A DNA stretch of 64,000 bases from Gaetbulibacter sp. 4G1 (lineage in GTDB: Bacteria; Bacteroidota; Bacteroidia; Flavobacteriales; Flavobacteriaceae): the NCBI RefSeq assembly GCF_002741945.1, contig NZ_MDVN01000024.1:521570-585569 (forward strand), given 5' to 3'. The position numbers were made by a program, and so were the translations under genes. This document shows, one piece after another, positions 1-10,400 of this stretch. A model generated the notes under the pieces. The model was not told where the DNA came from and did not search any database. It worked only from the letters and a program-made list of their open reading frames with translations. Each line of letters starts with the position of its first letter. Position 1 is the first letter of the stretch.

Positions 1-1170
1 TTTAAGACTATAGATAGATATTACGATAACGTGAATGATGAGGTAATAACTGAAACAATAAACGGCTTTGATTCTTTTAGAACATATAATTTTAGCACTA
101 GTTTAGGGACAACAATTTATGGGATGTTTAACTTTAAAAAAGAAGGTGGAAATCCAAAAATTCATGCTATTCGTCATGTCATTCGTCCATCAATAAGCTA
201 TAATATCAACCCTGCTTTTGACAAATATTATGACACATATGAAGTTGTTAGTGCAGACGGATTAACTACTGAAGATGTTGAATTTACGAGGTTTGAGCAA
301 GGCCTTTTTGGAACTCCAAGTAAAAACTTTTCTAGCTCTATGGGCATATCTATAGCTAATAATTTTGAAGCTAAAGTAAGAGATAAAGACAGTACAGCAA
401 CTGAACCGAAAAAGATTATTTTACTTAATAACTTAAATTTTTCTACTTCATACAATTTTGCTGGAGACTCGCTACAATGGAGTCCTGTTAGAGTAAGTGG
501 AGGTACTCAATTATTTGAAAATAAGTTAAGTTTAAATTTTGGTGCAACTTTAGATCCATATGCTTTAGACAATAATAACAATCGTATTGATAAATTTAAC
601 ATTGACAATGGTGGCAGTCTTTTTAGATTAACTAGTGCAAACCTAACAGCAAGTTATTCGCTTTCTGGTGGTAAAGGGGATCAAAAAAACGATAGTGAAA
701 GTGGAGCTGCTATACAGGAAAATTTACGTAGTGGTGGTCGTGACGACGACTTATTTGGGGTTTCTGAAGATTTTTCTAGATTCAATGAAGAAAAGGGAGA
801 TAAAGAAGAGGAAGAGCCTAGTGAGTTTTATAATTTTAAAATACCCTGGAGTTTACGCTTGGCATATGCTGTTAATTATTCTAACTCTAGAAGGCAAAGT
901 GAAATATCCTCACACTCACTCATGTTTTCCGGAGATATAGAATTGTCGCCTAAATGGTCTGTAGGCGCATCTTCAGGTTACGATCTAAAAGACAAAGGAT
1001 TCACTTATACCCAGTTGCGTTTTGAACGTGATTTATTAAGTTGGCGAATGAATTTTAGTTGGGTTCCTTTTAGTGCAAGAAGTTCGTGGAATTTCTTCAT
1101 AGGAATAAAATCTAATATCCTAAAAGATCTTAAATACGAAAAACGTAGGCAACCCGATCAAAGGCTTTAA
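1..1170 (+). CDS. lptD: LptD-like outer-membrane LPS assembly protein, C-terminal part (5' end outside window)
   Basis: The reading frame is open from base 1, so only the last 389 residues are present and the true start lies before the window. The protein is rich in alternating polar/hydrophobic strands, as in an outer-membrane beta-barrel. It carries an acidic insertion near residues 260-275 of the visible part (EEKGDKEEEEPSEF). The tail RDLLSWRMNFSWVPF, followed by ILKDLKYEKRR, resembles the C-terminus of the Bacteroidota LptD family, which inserts lipopolysaccharide into the outer membrane. The RidA gene follows 59 bp downstream on the same strand, a pairing that is common in flavobacteria. 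Identification rests on the C-terminal motif and this neighbour; another large barrel protein is possible but less likely. Confidence 0.78.
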   Translation, partial: FKTIDRYYDNVNDEVITETINGFDSFRTYNFSTSLGTTIYGMFNFKKEGGNPKIHAIRHVIRPSISYNINPAFDKYYDTYEVVSADGLTTEDVEFTRFEQGLFGTPSKNFSSSMGISIANNFEAKVRDKDSTATEPKKIILLNNLNFSTSYNFAGDSLQWSPVRVSGGTQLFENKLSLNFGATLDPYALDNNNNRIDKFNIDNGGSLFRLTSANLTASYSLSGGKGDQKNDSESGAAIQENLRSGGRDDDLFGVSEDFSRFNEEKGDKEEEEPSEFYNFKIPWSLRLAYAVNYSNSRRQSEISSHSLMFSGDIELSPKWSVGASSGYDLKDKGFTYTQLRFERDLLSWRMNFSWVPFSARSSWNFFIGIKSNILKDLKYEKRRQPDQRL

Positions 1171-1229
1171 GGTTAAAAAAAAACAATCAGGTACCCTGCT
1201 TCGAGGGAATAACAAAAATTACTAATTTG

Positions 1230-1610
1230 ATGAAAAAAATTATTACTACAACAAATGCACCAGCACCTATTGGGCCATATAATCAAGCTGTTTTAAGCGG
1301 AAACACCCTTTATACATCTGGACAAATTGCATTAAATCCAAAAACAGGTGAGTTAATATTAGGTGATATTAAGACAGAAACTAAACAAGTTATGGAAAAC
1401 ATGAAAGCTGTTTTAAAAGCTGCTAACATGACTTTTGATAACGTTATTAAGTCTTCAATATTTATAAGTGATATGAATAATTTTTCAGAAATTAACGCCA
1501 TTTATGGAAGCTATTTTGATGATACTAATGCCCCTGCACGTGAAACAGTAGAAGTTGCGAGGTTGCCAAAAAATGTAAATGTTGAGATTAGCATGATAGC
1601 TATAAAATAG
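1230..1610 (+). CDS. ridA: RidA family enamine/imine deaminase
   Basis: A 126-residue protein of normal RidA length. Members hydrolyse reactive 2-aminoacrylate-type enamine/imine intermediates made by PLP enzymes, releasing ammonia. Visible family motifs are N-terminal APAPIGPYNQAV, YTSGQIALNPKTGEL, the central KAANMTFDNVIKSSIFI and the C-terminal APARETVEVARLPKNVNVEI, which contains the substrate-binding arginine. A TTG codon lies immediately before the ATG at 1230; I chose the ATG because it gives the family's usual N-terminus (MKKIITT). The gene probably shares a transcript with lptD. Its TAG stop directly abuts the stop of the opposing kinase gene. Confidence 0.94.
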   Translation: MKKIITTTNAPAPIGPYNQAVLSGNTLYTSGQIALNPKTGELILGDIKTETKQVMENMKAVLKAANMTFDNVIKSSIFISDMNNFSEINAIYGSYFDDTNAPARETVEVARLPKNVNVEISMIAIK

Positions 1611-3026
1611 CTAAGCTGGTTCATCAACCGAGGCATATTTAACAAGTAATTCTTTTAATTTTTCTACCTCAATTGGCTTAGCCAAAAAATCGTCAATACC
1701 AGCTAATTTAGCATTTTCAATATCTTCTTCAAAAGCACTGGCAGAAACTGCTATTATAGGTGTCTTATGCTTGTTATACTTCCTTGTTCTTTTGATTTTC
1801 TCAGTAGCTTGGTAACCATCTAAATCTGGCATATAAATATCCATAAATACCATATCGAAATCTAAAATCTTGTATAAATCAACTGCCTCTAATCCATTCT
1901 TAGCAAAAGTACAATCGGCTCCTTGTTGTTCTAACAAAAACTTTATCACTTTTTGGTTCATCCTATTATCTTCTGCAACTAATACATTAAACTTATTTAG
2001 GAGTATTGGTTTAACCTCTGTACTTATGGCTTCAATATTTAAAGTCTTTTTAAGTTGCAAACTAAAATAAAACGTAGTGCCTTTATTTTCTTTACTTTCA
2101 ATTTTAAGTTCGCCTCCCATTAATTTTACTAAGTCTCTCGAAATTGAAAGCCCATAACCTCCTCCTCTATAATCTTTAAAATCGGATAATCCTACATTTT
2201 CTGAAGTTTCAAGGATTCTCTTAACTTCGTAAGATCGCATACCAATACCTGTATCTTTTATATAAAAAGTAACAATTTGATCTTCATCAATACTAACCGT
2301 TTGATCAACAATTATTGTAATTTTTCCATTATTAGTAAACTTAATAGCATTATTAATTAAGTTAATAAGTACTTGTTGAATTTTTGAAGAATCTCCTAAA
2401 ACATAAAACTTTTTTTCATCTTCAAATAAAAATTTAAACTCTAGTTCTAAGCCTTTTTCCCAAGCTTGATATTCAAATATTTTAAATAATCTAGATAAAT
2501 CTGATTTTAGATTTATAGCCACTAAATTTAAATTTATGGTACCTTCATCCGCCTTAGAATTATCAATAATCATATTTACCAATTGCAATAAATGTTCAGA
2601 AGAGTAATCGGCAATTTCGACTTGTGCTTTTTGGTCTGCATCTAAATTAGTTTCTTTCAACATATTTAGCATTCCTAAAACTGTATTTAAGGGTGTTCTT
2701 ATTTCATGACTCATATTAGCCAAATAAATAGATTTATATTCAGCTGTATCAAATGCTTCATTTAATTTTTGCTTTAAATCTATTATAAGATTATTTAAGT
2801 TTTCAACTTCTAACTCATTTGAATATTGGTGTTTAAAAAAATGAAACGCCACAACCACCATAATTATCATTATAAAGGCTAGCAGTAAAGCTATATTCTT
2901 TAAGTCTGAACTTGACTCAATATAATTAAAGCCAACAAAGAAAATAACAGCAAAAGCAATGAGCACAAAAATTGATAAAACAATTTTTGCTTGTATTGGT
3001 CTCATTGGGTTTTTATAAAAAGGCAT
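1611..3026 (-). CDS. Membrane-anchored hybrid sensor histidine kinase with C-terminal receiver
   Basis: A 471-residue protein. Two transmembrane helices (about 15-36 and 43-64) are separated by only a few residues, so there is almost no periplasmic sensor. A short coiled coil follows, then a HisKA domain with phospho-acceptor His107 in SHEIRTPLNTVLG. The HATPase domain has N box LINLINNAIKF, G1 DTGIGM and G2 GGGYGLSISR. The receiver domain (about 347-466) has VAEDN, phospho-acceptor Asp396 in FMDIYMPDLDG, and a conserved lysine in LAKPIE. There is no DNA-binding output, so the phosphate must pass to an unlinked partner or the kinase works as part of a phosphorelay. A TTG one codon upstream of the ATG could add one residue. 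It converges on ridA with zero bases between the stops. Confidence 0.92.
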   Translation of the reverse strand: MPFYKNPMRPIQAKIVLSIFVLIAFAVIFFVGFNYIESSSDLKNIALLLAFIMIIMVVVAFHFFKHQYSNELEVENLNNLIIDLKQKLNEAFDTAEYKSIYLANMSHEIRTPLNTVLGMLNMLKETNLDADQKAQVEIADYSSEHLLQLVNMIIDNSKADEGTINLNLVAINLKSDLSRLFKIFEYQAWEKGLELEFKFLFEDEKKFYVLGDSSKIQQVLINLINNAIKFTNNGKITIIVDQTVSIDEDQIVTFYIKDTGIGMRSYEVKRILETSENVGLSDFKDYRGGGYGLSISRDLVKLMGGELKIESKENKGTTFYFSLQLKKTLNIEAISTEVKPILLNKFNVLVAEDNRMNQKVIKFLLEQQGADCTFAKNGLEAVDLYKILDFDMVFMDIYMPDLDGYQATEKIKRTRKYNKHKTPIIAVSASAFEEDIENAKLAGIDDFLAKPIEVEKLKELLVKYASVDEPA

Positions 3027-3069
3027 CAATAATTATTTAAACAAACTTATTTATAAATATACTAAATAT

Positions 3070-3077
3070 CAAAAGTA
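3070..3077 (-). promoter_or_regulatory. Candidate -7 promoter element for the hybrid kinase gene
   Basis: On the minus strand this reads TACTTTTG, matching the Bacteroidota -7 consensus TAnnTTTG. It lies 43 bp upstream of the chosen kinase ATG. No good -33 TTG is visible at the usual spacing, and in AT-rich DNA such matches arise by chance, so this is only a candidate. Confidence 0.28.
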
Positions 3078-3107
3078 TAACTTACGAACTAGTATTGCTA
3101 TAAAATA

Positions 3108-4340
3108 TTAAGAAGTTTTAATAGATTTACCTATAGATCCTGTAGGTTCTGGTAATAATTGATAAATAAAACTAGGTTTTAATAGGCTTTCTTCTTTTCT
3201 GTGAGAAACATATAGAATGGCTGTATTGCTTTCTGAAGCTATTTTATTTACCAATTTGGAAAACAACTCTGCATCATTATCATCTAAACCGTTTGTGGGC
3301 TCGTCCAAAATAAGTAATGGTGGATGCTTAACCATGGCTCTAGCAATTAAAACTAATCGTTGGTGTCCCACAGATAAGCTTAAAAAACTCTTAGTTTTAA
3401 TATCGAACATATCCAACACCTTAAGCCATTGGTGCGCTAACATAATTTGTCTTTCGCTTGGTATTTTATAAAGCCCGATAGAATCGAAGAAACCCGAAAT
3501 AATCATTTTTTCAATAGAGTGTAGACGCTCAAACCCCCTTAAGTATTCAGAAGAAAAATAACCTATTTTCCGTTTAATATCCCAAACGCTCTCACCACTA
3601 CCCTTTTTAACTCCAAATAAAGTAATATCTTGATTGTATGCTTTAGGGTTATCACCAGAGATAAGGCTTAAAAGGGTACTCTTACCGGAACCATTTGGTC
3701 CTACTAATTGCCAAAACTCGCCTGGTTTAATTTGCCAATTAATATTTTTAACAATAGTTCTGTCTCCATAGCGTATTGTAACATTATTAAATTTTACTAA
3801 TAAATCAAATTGGGGTTTTATTAAATTGTATGGTTTTGGTAAATCTTGAGAAAAATGCTTTATTTCTTCTTTCTTTATAGTTTTAGTTTCTTTACATAAA
3901 ACTAGGGTTTTATTTTCCAACTTATAAACCCTATCGATAAATGGAAGTACGTCTTTTTTTCTATTAGTAATTTGAATTACTGGTATTTTAAGGCTTAGCT
4001 TTGCTAATGTTTCTTCAATATTTTTTTGCGCATTAATATCTAAATTACCAAAAACATTATCAACTAAAATATATTCAGGATTTTGTAAAATAAGGTGTTT
4101 TAGTAATGCCTTTTTACGCTCACCTTCAGAAGAGTTTAGTAAGCTATTTTTTGTACTTGTAACAATATTAAAGTTTCCATGACGAACTTCTTCATCTATA
4201 AACTTGTCCAATGTTTTTTTAGAAAATATTGCACCTTTTAATTTTGAATAATTAATTATGGAATTTTTTGATAAAATATGCTCGATAAGTTGATTCTTAT
4301 CATCTTTATTGGAAATATAAAGCGCAATGTGTTTTTGCAA
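3108..4340 (-). CDS. ModF/PhrA-like double ABC ATPase with a degenerate first nucleotide-binding domain
   Basis: A 410-residue soluble protein with two ABC modules and no membrane segment. The second module (about 165-395) is complete: Walker A GPNGSGKST, signature LSVGHQRLVLIARA, Walker B LLILDEPTNGLD and the H-loop in YVSHRKEES. The first module (1-155) has a signature-like segment SSEGERKKALLKHL and a Walker-B-like ILVDNVFGNLD but no P-loop lysine motif, so it probably does not bind ATP normally. The family is annotated as molybdate-type ATPase ModF/PhrA, but the flavobacterial role is unknown. An in-frame TAA eight codons upstream and no nearby ATG leave TTG at 4340 as the first start. 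It lies 25 bp downstream of the kinase-like gene at 4366-5226 and is probably co-transcribed with it. Confidence 0.8.
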   Translation of the reverse strand: MQKHIALYISNKDDKNQLIEHILSKNSIINYSKLKGAIFSKKTLDKFIDEEVRHGNFNIVTSTKNSLLNSSEGERKKALLKHLILQNPEYILVDNVFGNLDINAQKNIEETLAKLSLKIPVIQITNRKKDVLPFIDRVYKLENKTLVLCKETKTIKKEEIKHFSQDLPKPYNLIKPQFDLLVKFNNVTIRYGDRTIVKNINWQIKPGEFWQLVGPNGSGKSTLLSLISGDNPKAYNQDITLFGVKKGSGESVWDIKRKIGYFSSEYLRGFERLHSIEKMIISGFFDSIGLYKIPSERQIMLAHQWLKVLDMFDIKTKSFLSLSVGHQRLVLIARAMVKHPPLLILDEPTNGLDDNDAELFSKLVNKIASESNTAILYVSHRKEESLLKPSFIYQLLPEPTGSIGKSIKTS

Positions 4341-4365
4341 AAAACTATTGTTTTTTTTAAGTTAC

Positions 4366-5226
4366 CTATAAGTTTTTTATGTGAAAAGATACTAGACCCT
4401 CTATAGGTCTTCGCTCAAAATTACCGACAGTAAAGCCCATTTCTTCCCCAACTTCTTTAATTTCCTTCTGAGAGAAAAATGCAATGGATCCTGCAAAGTG
4501 CACGGGAACAGTTTTAAGCTCTTCTTTATATTGCATTATCATAGTTTTAGTAAACAATCGAATACCTCTTTTTATAAGCTCAATCGTGTATTCTGAATCT
4601 TTATGTAAAAACATAAATTCTGCAAAACTTGCTAAATATGCATTAGGGTTAGGTTGTTTGTATAAGTTATATTTTATATAATCATCCTCAACATTAAACT
4701 TTGTTTCAAAAGCAATTTTTACATTTTCGGGCATCTGATTAAAATAATAATCTCTAATTAACTGCTTCCCATAATAGTTTCCAGAGGCATCATCCATGAT
4801 AGAGTATCCTAAAGATTTTACTTTTTGATGAACTTTCTCTCCATCATAATAACTACAATTAGACCCAGTCCCTAAAATACATACAACTGCAGCTTCTTTA
4901 GGATGATTTATAGTAGAAAAAACAGCAGCCATTGTGTCCTCACTAACTTCAATAGCAGCATTTACAAAAACATCTTGTAATACTCCTTTTAAAAGTGCAT
5001 TTGCTTTAGGAGTACCACAACCTGCGCCATAAAAAAACACGTTAGTAACAATGTTCCTGTTTTCTTTTAAATCTTTACTTTTTTTAATTATTTTTTTTAG
5101 CTTTTTTTCTGGTAATATGGCAGGATTTAAACCTTTAGTACGGATTTTTTCCAACAATCTGTTACCGTCTTTATCTACTGCAATCCAATCTGATTTTGTA
5201 GAACCACTATCAACAATTAAAATCAT
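4366..5226 (-). CDS. BadF/BcrA-type ATPase, probable N-acetylglucosamine kinase
   Basis: A 286-residue member of the ASKHA (actin/sugar kinase) fold. The N-terminal phosphate-1 motif is VDSGSTKSDW (residues 5-14). The central phosphate-2/adenosine region is ILGTGSNCSYYDG, followed by a conserved MDDASGNYYGKQ segment. A glycine-rich AGSIAFF closes the ATP site near residue 251. Bacteroidota members of this size are annotated as N-acetylglucosamine or glucosamine kinases, which would phosphorylate cytoplasmic amino sugar. Substrate specificity cannot be read from sequence. It lies in a leftward glycolytic block behind pfkA and gapA, separated from gapA by a hairpin, and just ahead of the ModF-like gene. 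It could use GlcNAc released by the GH89 locus at 26-28 kb (inference). Confidence 0.84.
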   Translation of the reverse strand: MILIVDSGSTKSDWIAVDKDGNRLLEKIRTKGLNPAILPEKKLKKIIKKSKDLKENRNIVTNVFFYGAGCGTPKANALLKGVLQDVFVNAAIEVSEDTMAAVFSTINHPKEAAVVCILGTGSNCSYYDGEKVHQKVKSLGYSIMDDASGNYYGKQLIRDYYFNQMPENVKIAFETKFNVEDDYIKYNLYKQPNPNAYLASFAEFMFLHKDSEYTIELIKRGIRLFTKTMIMQYKEELKTVPVHFAGSIAFFSQKEIKEVGEEMGFTVGNFERRPIEGLVSFHIKNL

Positions 5227-5244
5227 AAGTTTAAAATTAAAAAA

Positions 5245-5289
5245 TCCACAGAATTATCAAACAATTATTAAGGAAGACAATTCTGTGGA
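5245..5289 (-). terminator. Rho-independent-type terminator after gapA
   Basis: A perfect 11-bp inverted repeat (TCCACAGAATT / AATTCTGTGGA) has arms at 5245-5255 and 5279-5289. In the leftward direction it is followed by a T-rich run (ATTTTTTAATTTT). It sits 15 bp beyond the gapA stop, so it likely ends or attenuates the pfkA-gapA transcript before the NAGK-like gene. The 23-nt loop is long. Confidence 0.68.
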
Positions 5290-5303
5290 ATTATATTAAA
5301 TAT

Positions 5304-6323
<1,020 letters not shown>

Positions 6324-7310
6324 TTAAGTGCTCATAATGTCTGAGACACGCAATAATTCTAAATTTATTTTAGTTTTTCCTTTAATGGCATTATCTAGAG
6401 GAGTTAGCTCTATTTTATTATTTAGTAATCCCACCATATAATTAGTTTTACTTTCCAATAAAGACTCAACGGCTTTAACTCCCATCCTGCTGGCTAAAAC
6501 ACGATCAAAGCAAGATGGAGCTCCACCACGCTGCATGTGACCCAAAACTGACACTCTTACATCATAGCCTTCCATGTTTTCATCAACATAATCTTTAAGT
6601 TCGAAAATATTTTTTCCAATTTTATCTCCTTCAGCTACAATAACTATACTTGATGTTTTACCAGATTTTCTACTTTTATTTAAAGATTCTACCAATCTGT
6701 CTAACCCTAAATCTTCTTCTGGAATTAAAATTTCTTCAGCTCCACCAGCAATTCCAGTGTTCAAAGCAATATGCCCAACATCTCTACCCATAACCTCTAT
6801 AAAGAATAACCTGTTATGCGAGCTAGCTGTATCTCGTATTTTATCTATAGCATCTACAACTGTATTTAGCGCTGTATCAAAACCTAATGTATGAGAAGTA
6901 CCAAAAATATCGTTATCAATAGTACCTGGTATTCCCATTACTGGAAAATCAAATTCTTGGTTAAAAATAAGCCCTCCTGTAAACGATCCATCTCCTCCTA
7001 TAATAACTAAACCACCAACATTTGCCTCTATTAATTTATTATAAGCTTGCTGTCTTCCTTCTTTAGTTCTAAATTCTTTTGAACGCGCAGATTTTAATAT
7101 AGTGCCTCCTTTGTTAATAATGCCTTTTACACTTCTAGCATCCATAGCTTTAAAGTCGCCTTCCATTAAACCTTCATAACCGCGATAAATACCAACACAT
7201 TCTATATCATGATATGCACAAGTTCTAACTACAGATCTTATGGCTGCATTCATTCCTGGTGAATCTCCACCTGATGTTAAAACACCTATTTTTTTTATTT
7301 TATTTGGCAT
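6324..7310 (-). CDS. pfkA: ATP-dependent 6-phosphofructokinase
   Basis: A 328-residue bacterial-type phosphofructokinase (PfkA, family PF00365), phosphorylating fructose-6-phosphate to fructose-1,6-bisphosphate. Visible motifs are GGDSPGMNAAIRS (ATP site, about 14-26), IGGDGSFTGG (about 103-112), the catalytic GTIDNDI loop, EVMGRDVGHIAL, and AEGDKIGK before the substrate loop LGHMQRGGAPS. The GGDGS form (Gly-Asp-Gly) fits an ATP-dependent rather than a PPi-dependent enzyme. It is the first gene of a leftward pfkA-gapA unit, 152 bp after tamB ends; that gap contains a promoter-like element. Confidence 0.97.
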   Translation of the reverse strand: MPNKIKKIGVLTSGGDSPGMNAAIRSVVRTCAYHDIECVGIYRGYEGLMEGDFKAMDARSVKGIINKGGTILKSARSKEFRTKEGRQQAYNKLIEANVGGLVIIGGDGSFTGGLIFNQEFDFPVMGIPGTIDNDIFGTSHTLGFDTALNTVVDAIDKIRDTASSHNRLFFIEVMGRDVGHIALNTGIAGGAEEILIPEEDLGLDRLVESLNKSRKSGKTSSIVIVAEGDKIGKNIFELKDYVDENMEGYDVRVSVLGHMQRGGAPSCFDRVLASRMGVKAVESLLESKTNYMVGLLNNKIELTPLDNAIKGKTKINLELLRVSDIMST

Positions 7311-7351
7311 TAATTTTATAATTATTAAGTAAAATTAGTAAACTAATATTA

Positions 7352-7359
7352 CAAATTTA
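7352..7359 (-). promoter_or_regulatory. Candidate -7 promoter element for pfkA-gapA
   Basis: The minus strand reads TAAATTTG, matching TAnnTTTG. It is 42 bp upstream of the pfkA ATG, in the only gap between tamB and pfkA. No exact -33 TTG lies 17-19 bp upstream, so support is moderate to weak. Confidence 0.38.
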
Positions 7360-7462
7360 TAACATATGTCATATTTTAACGATAGTTGTTAAACTATAAC
7401 GTTTTAGTTAATAAAAAAAATGATTTTATAAAAAAATATGCAACAAAAAGTTGAGAAAACTG

Positions 7463-10400
7463 CTAATTATTCTTTTTTGAAGATGATTTATGAGTAATAA
7501 AGTCTGGTGAAGTATCCTCTTCGTCTTTTTCAGATTCATTGGATAATTCAGCCTCTTGTTTTGGTTTCTTTTTAAATAAGTTTTGAATTAATTCTTTAAA
7601 GGTATCAAAATCTACATTGTATGATAAACCAACGCCTTGGGTATAACCAATTTTTTCTCCAAAATTGCGAATGCTATTTTCTCTATTAAATACCTTAGCG
7701 GTTAGCGTGCCTTCTTCATTTAATAAAAAATTTATTTCTACATCACCAGCAATAACAGTTTCAGTAGCTCCACCCACAGGAACTCCTAGTTTTCCATTAA
7801 ATAAAACCTTATCACTAATTTTAGTTTGAATTGTCGCACTTACTCTATCGTCTGTCTTATAGTCTGGTCGATTTTCTCCAACCTCGTAGTTAAATCCAAA
7901 ATCAAATTTTCCATTTTCACTTGAAAAAATACCATTTACTATACCATTAAGTCTTTCTGCTATAGTTCCAGAAAAATTTAAATCACTTGATCCTCTATTT
8001 TGAAATGCACCTCCACTTGCTAAAAAATAAAGAGCTTGATTTTCTCTTTCAGATTCAGAATCTAATCTATACTGAAGCTCAGACTTTATAGATGAATTAG
8101 CAGTTGGAAATTGAAACTCGAATTGTGGTTCTGGTTGTTCCAATACACCTATTAAACTTATTTTTAGTTCTACAGGAATACTTCTATTTATAGGATTATC
8201 TAATAAAGGTGATGGATTGGCACTGGTTTTATATATAGCATCCATATTAATTCTGGCTTTTAAAGGCTCTCCTTCCCAAGCTAATGTACCACCAGGTTGT
8301 ACTATAAACTGTTTTTGTACTAAACCACCAAAAGCAAAATTATAAATACCTTCAAACACTGAAAAATCTCCCCACATATTAAACTTTCCATTAGTATTTA
8401 TTTCAACTAAAAGACCACCTACTCCTCTTCCTTTTAATGTATGTCCTGTACTTTTATCTATAATTATTTCAACTTCGGCATCCTCGGTAATATCCAAATC
8501 AAAATTTAATTCTAGTCCTTTAACCTCCTCAAAGGCAATGTCTACACCTTGCTCTTTAGCTAGTTTTTCTTCTTTTGTAATAAAATGAATGAATGAATTA
8601 TCACCAAAAGATTCTGCATCACTAAGCGGTATTTTAAAAACTGTTCCTCTTTTGGTTTCACCAATCACATTAATGACTAATTCTTCTGTTGGCCCTTTTA
8701 TACTAGCATTACCTCCAATAAAGCCTGTTCCATAATACAAAGCTTCTTCGGTTTCCTTAGTATCCAATACTAATAGTCTATTTGTATCTATATTTAAATC
8801 TAAGCCCCATTTTGAGAGGTTTACATGACTTAACGCTCCGTTTAATCGCCCTGAAGAATTAAACTTAGTATCTGTTAACTGAACATTCTTAAATATAAAA
8901 CTTTGATTTTCTAATTCTACTGAAGCTATCTCGTTAAAACTATAATCTACATTTAAATAAGGTATGCCAAACCCAGAATTTTCCAAAGCGAGTTCCCCAT
9001 TTATGTTTGGTCGCTTTAAGTTGCCTACAACTTTAGCTTCACCAGTTACTAACCCTCTAATATTAGATAATACATCTTGCAATAGCGGATTTAATGGTTT
9101 TAAATTAAATTCATTAAAGGTTAAATCGACATCAATATTCGATTTTTTACCAACTACACTTATGTTTCCTATTGCACTAAATGATTTTGAGAAATCATTT
9201 TTAATAACCGCATTTACATTATAATTAGATAAATCTTCATTACCAGCTATTGTAGCATCAAATGAGCCTAAAGGGAAATTATTAACTTTAAAGTTATCTA
9301 TTATAACTGATGAATTTGGCAAATAACTACCATTCTGTTGTAAAATGTCTAACTTACCATTAACATTTCCTGCCAACGATAAACTATCAATATCTGGTGT
9401 TATTTTAGCTAAATCAACATTCTTAAAATTCAACTTTAAATCTTTTTGAGTTGAATCTTTTATAAAACCTGAAAGCTTAATTTCTTCATTATTATGATTT
9501 ACTTTAAGCTTATCAATTGTAAAAGTTGTAAGTTTCTTATCAAACGAAATTTTATTAAATCGATCTTTATCTTCATTAATAAACCATTTACTGTTTTTGA
9601 CCGTTACGTCAGATTTTTTAAATCCAATTACTGATTCATTTTCTTCATTAATTGTATGGTAAAAACTTAAATTAAATACATCGCTACTCTTTTTACCACC
9701 TTTAAACTCTGAACGCATAAACAAAGTATCATTAACTGTTACATTAATTAAGTTAAACTTAGACACATTGTAGTACTTAGTATTTATACTATCTACCTCT
9801 ACATATGTATTAAATAATGGGTTATTATTATCTACTTGTAGTTCTATATTATTAGCAAAATGATTTAATAATTTAATTTTGGGCGACTTAAATGTGAGCT
9901 TAAATTCTTCTTCCTCACTCTCAACCCTACCACGAACAAAAGTGTTTTTACCTAATTGAATATCTGGGTAAAAGACTTCAACAATTTTATTATAAATTTT
10001 AAAATTGAAGTCGATACTTTGGTTTGCTGTTACTTCATGTGGAATATAATTGGTATAAATATGCCCTAATGAATTTTCGAAAAGCTTTTTTATATCTTTA
10101 AATACAAACTTTCCTTCAAGGCTTCCTTGTATTATATCTGGCGAGTTAATTTCTATAAATCGTACATCATTATCAAACCTTGACGATATTGCAAACTCAT
10201 CAAAATAATACGTGTCTTTTTGGTTTTTGTATGATGTATTCCTAAACAACACTCTACCATAAGCATCATCATAGCTATTGGCATTCATATTCATTTTCAC
10301 CTTACTTTTAAAGATTGAAATACTATCATTCTTTATAAAGTTTAGTGCTTTTAAATTGGCATAATCTACATTAGCTGCAAAATCATATTTTTTTATACTT

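Noticed and set aside
31..1170. A complete 379-residue protein starting at GTG 31
   Set aside because: The frame is open from base 1 and the product matches only the C-terminal end of an LptD-like barrel, so the start lies outside.
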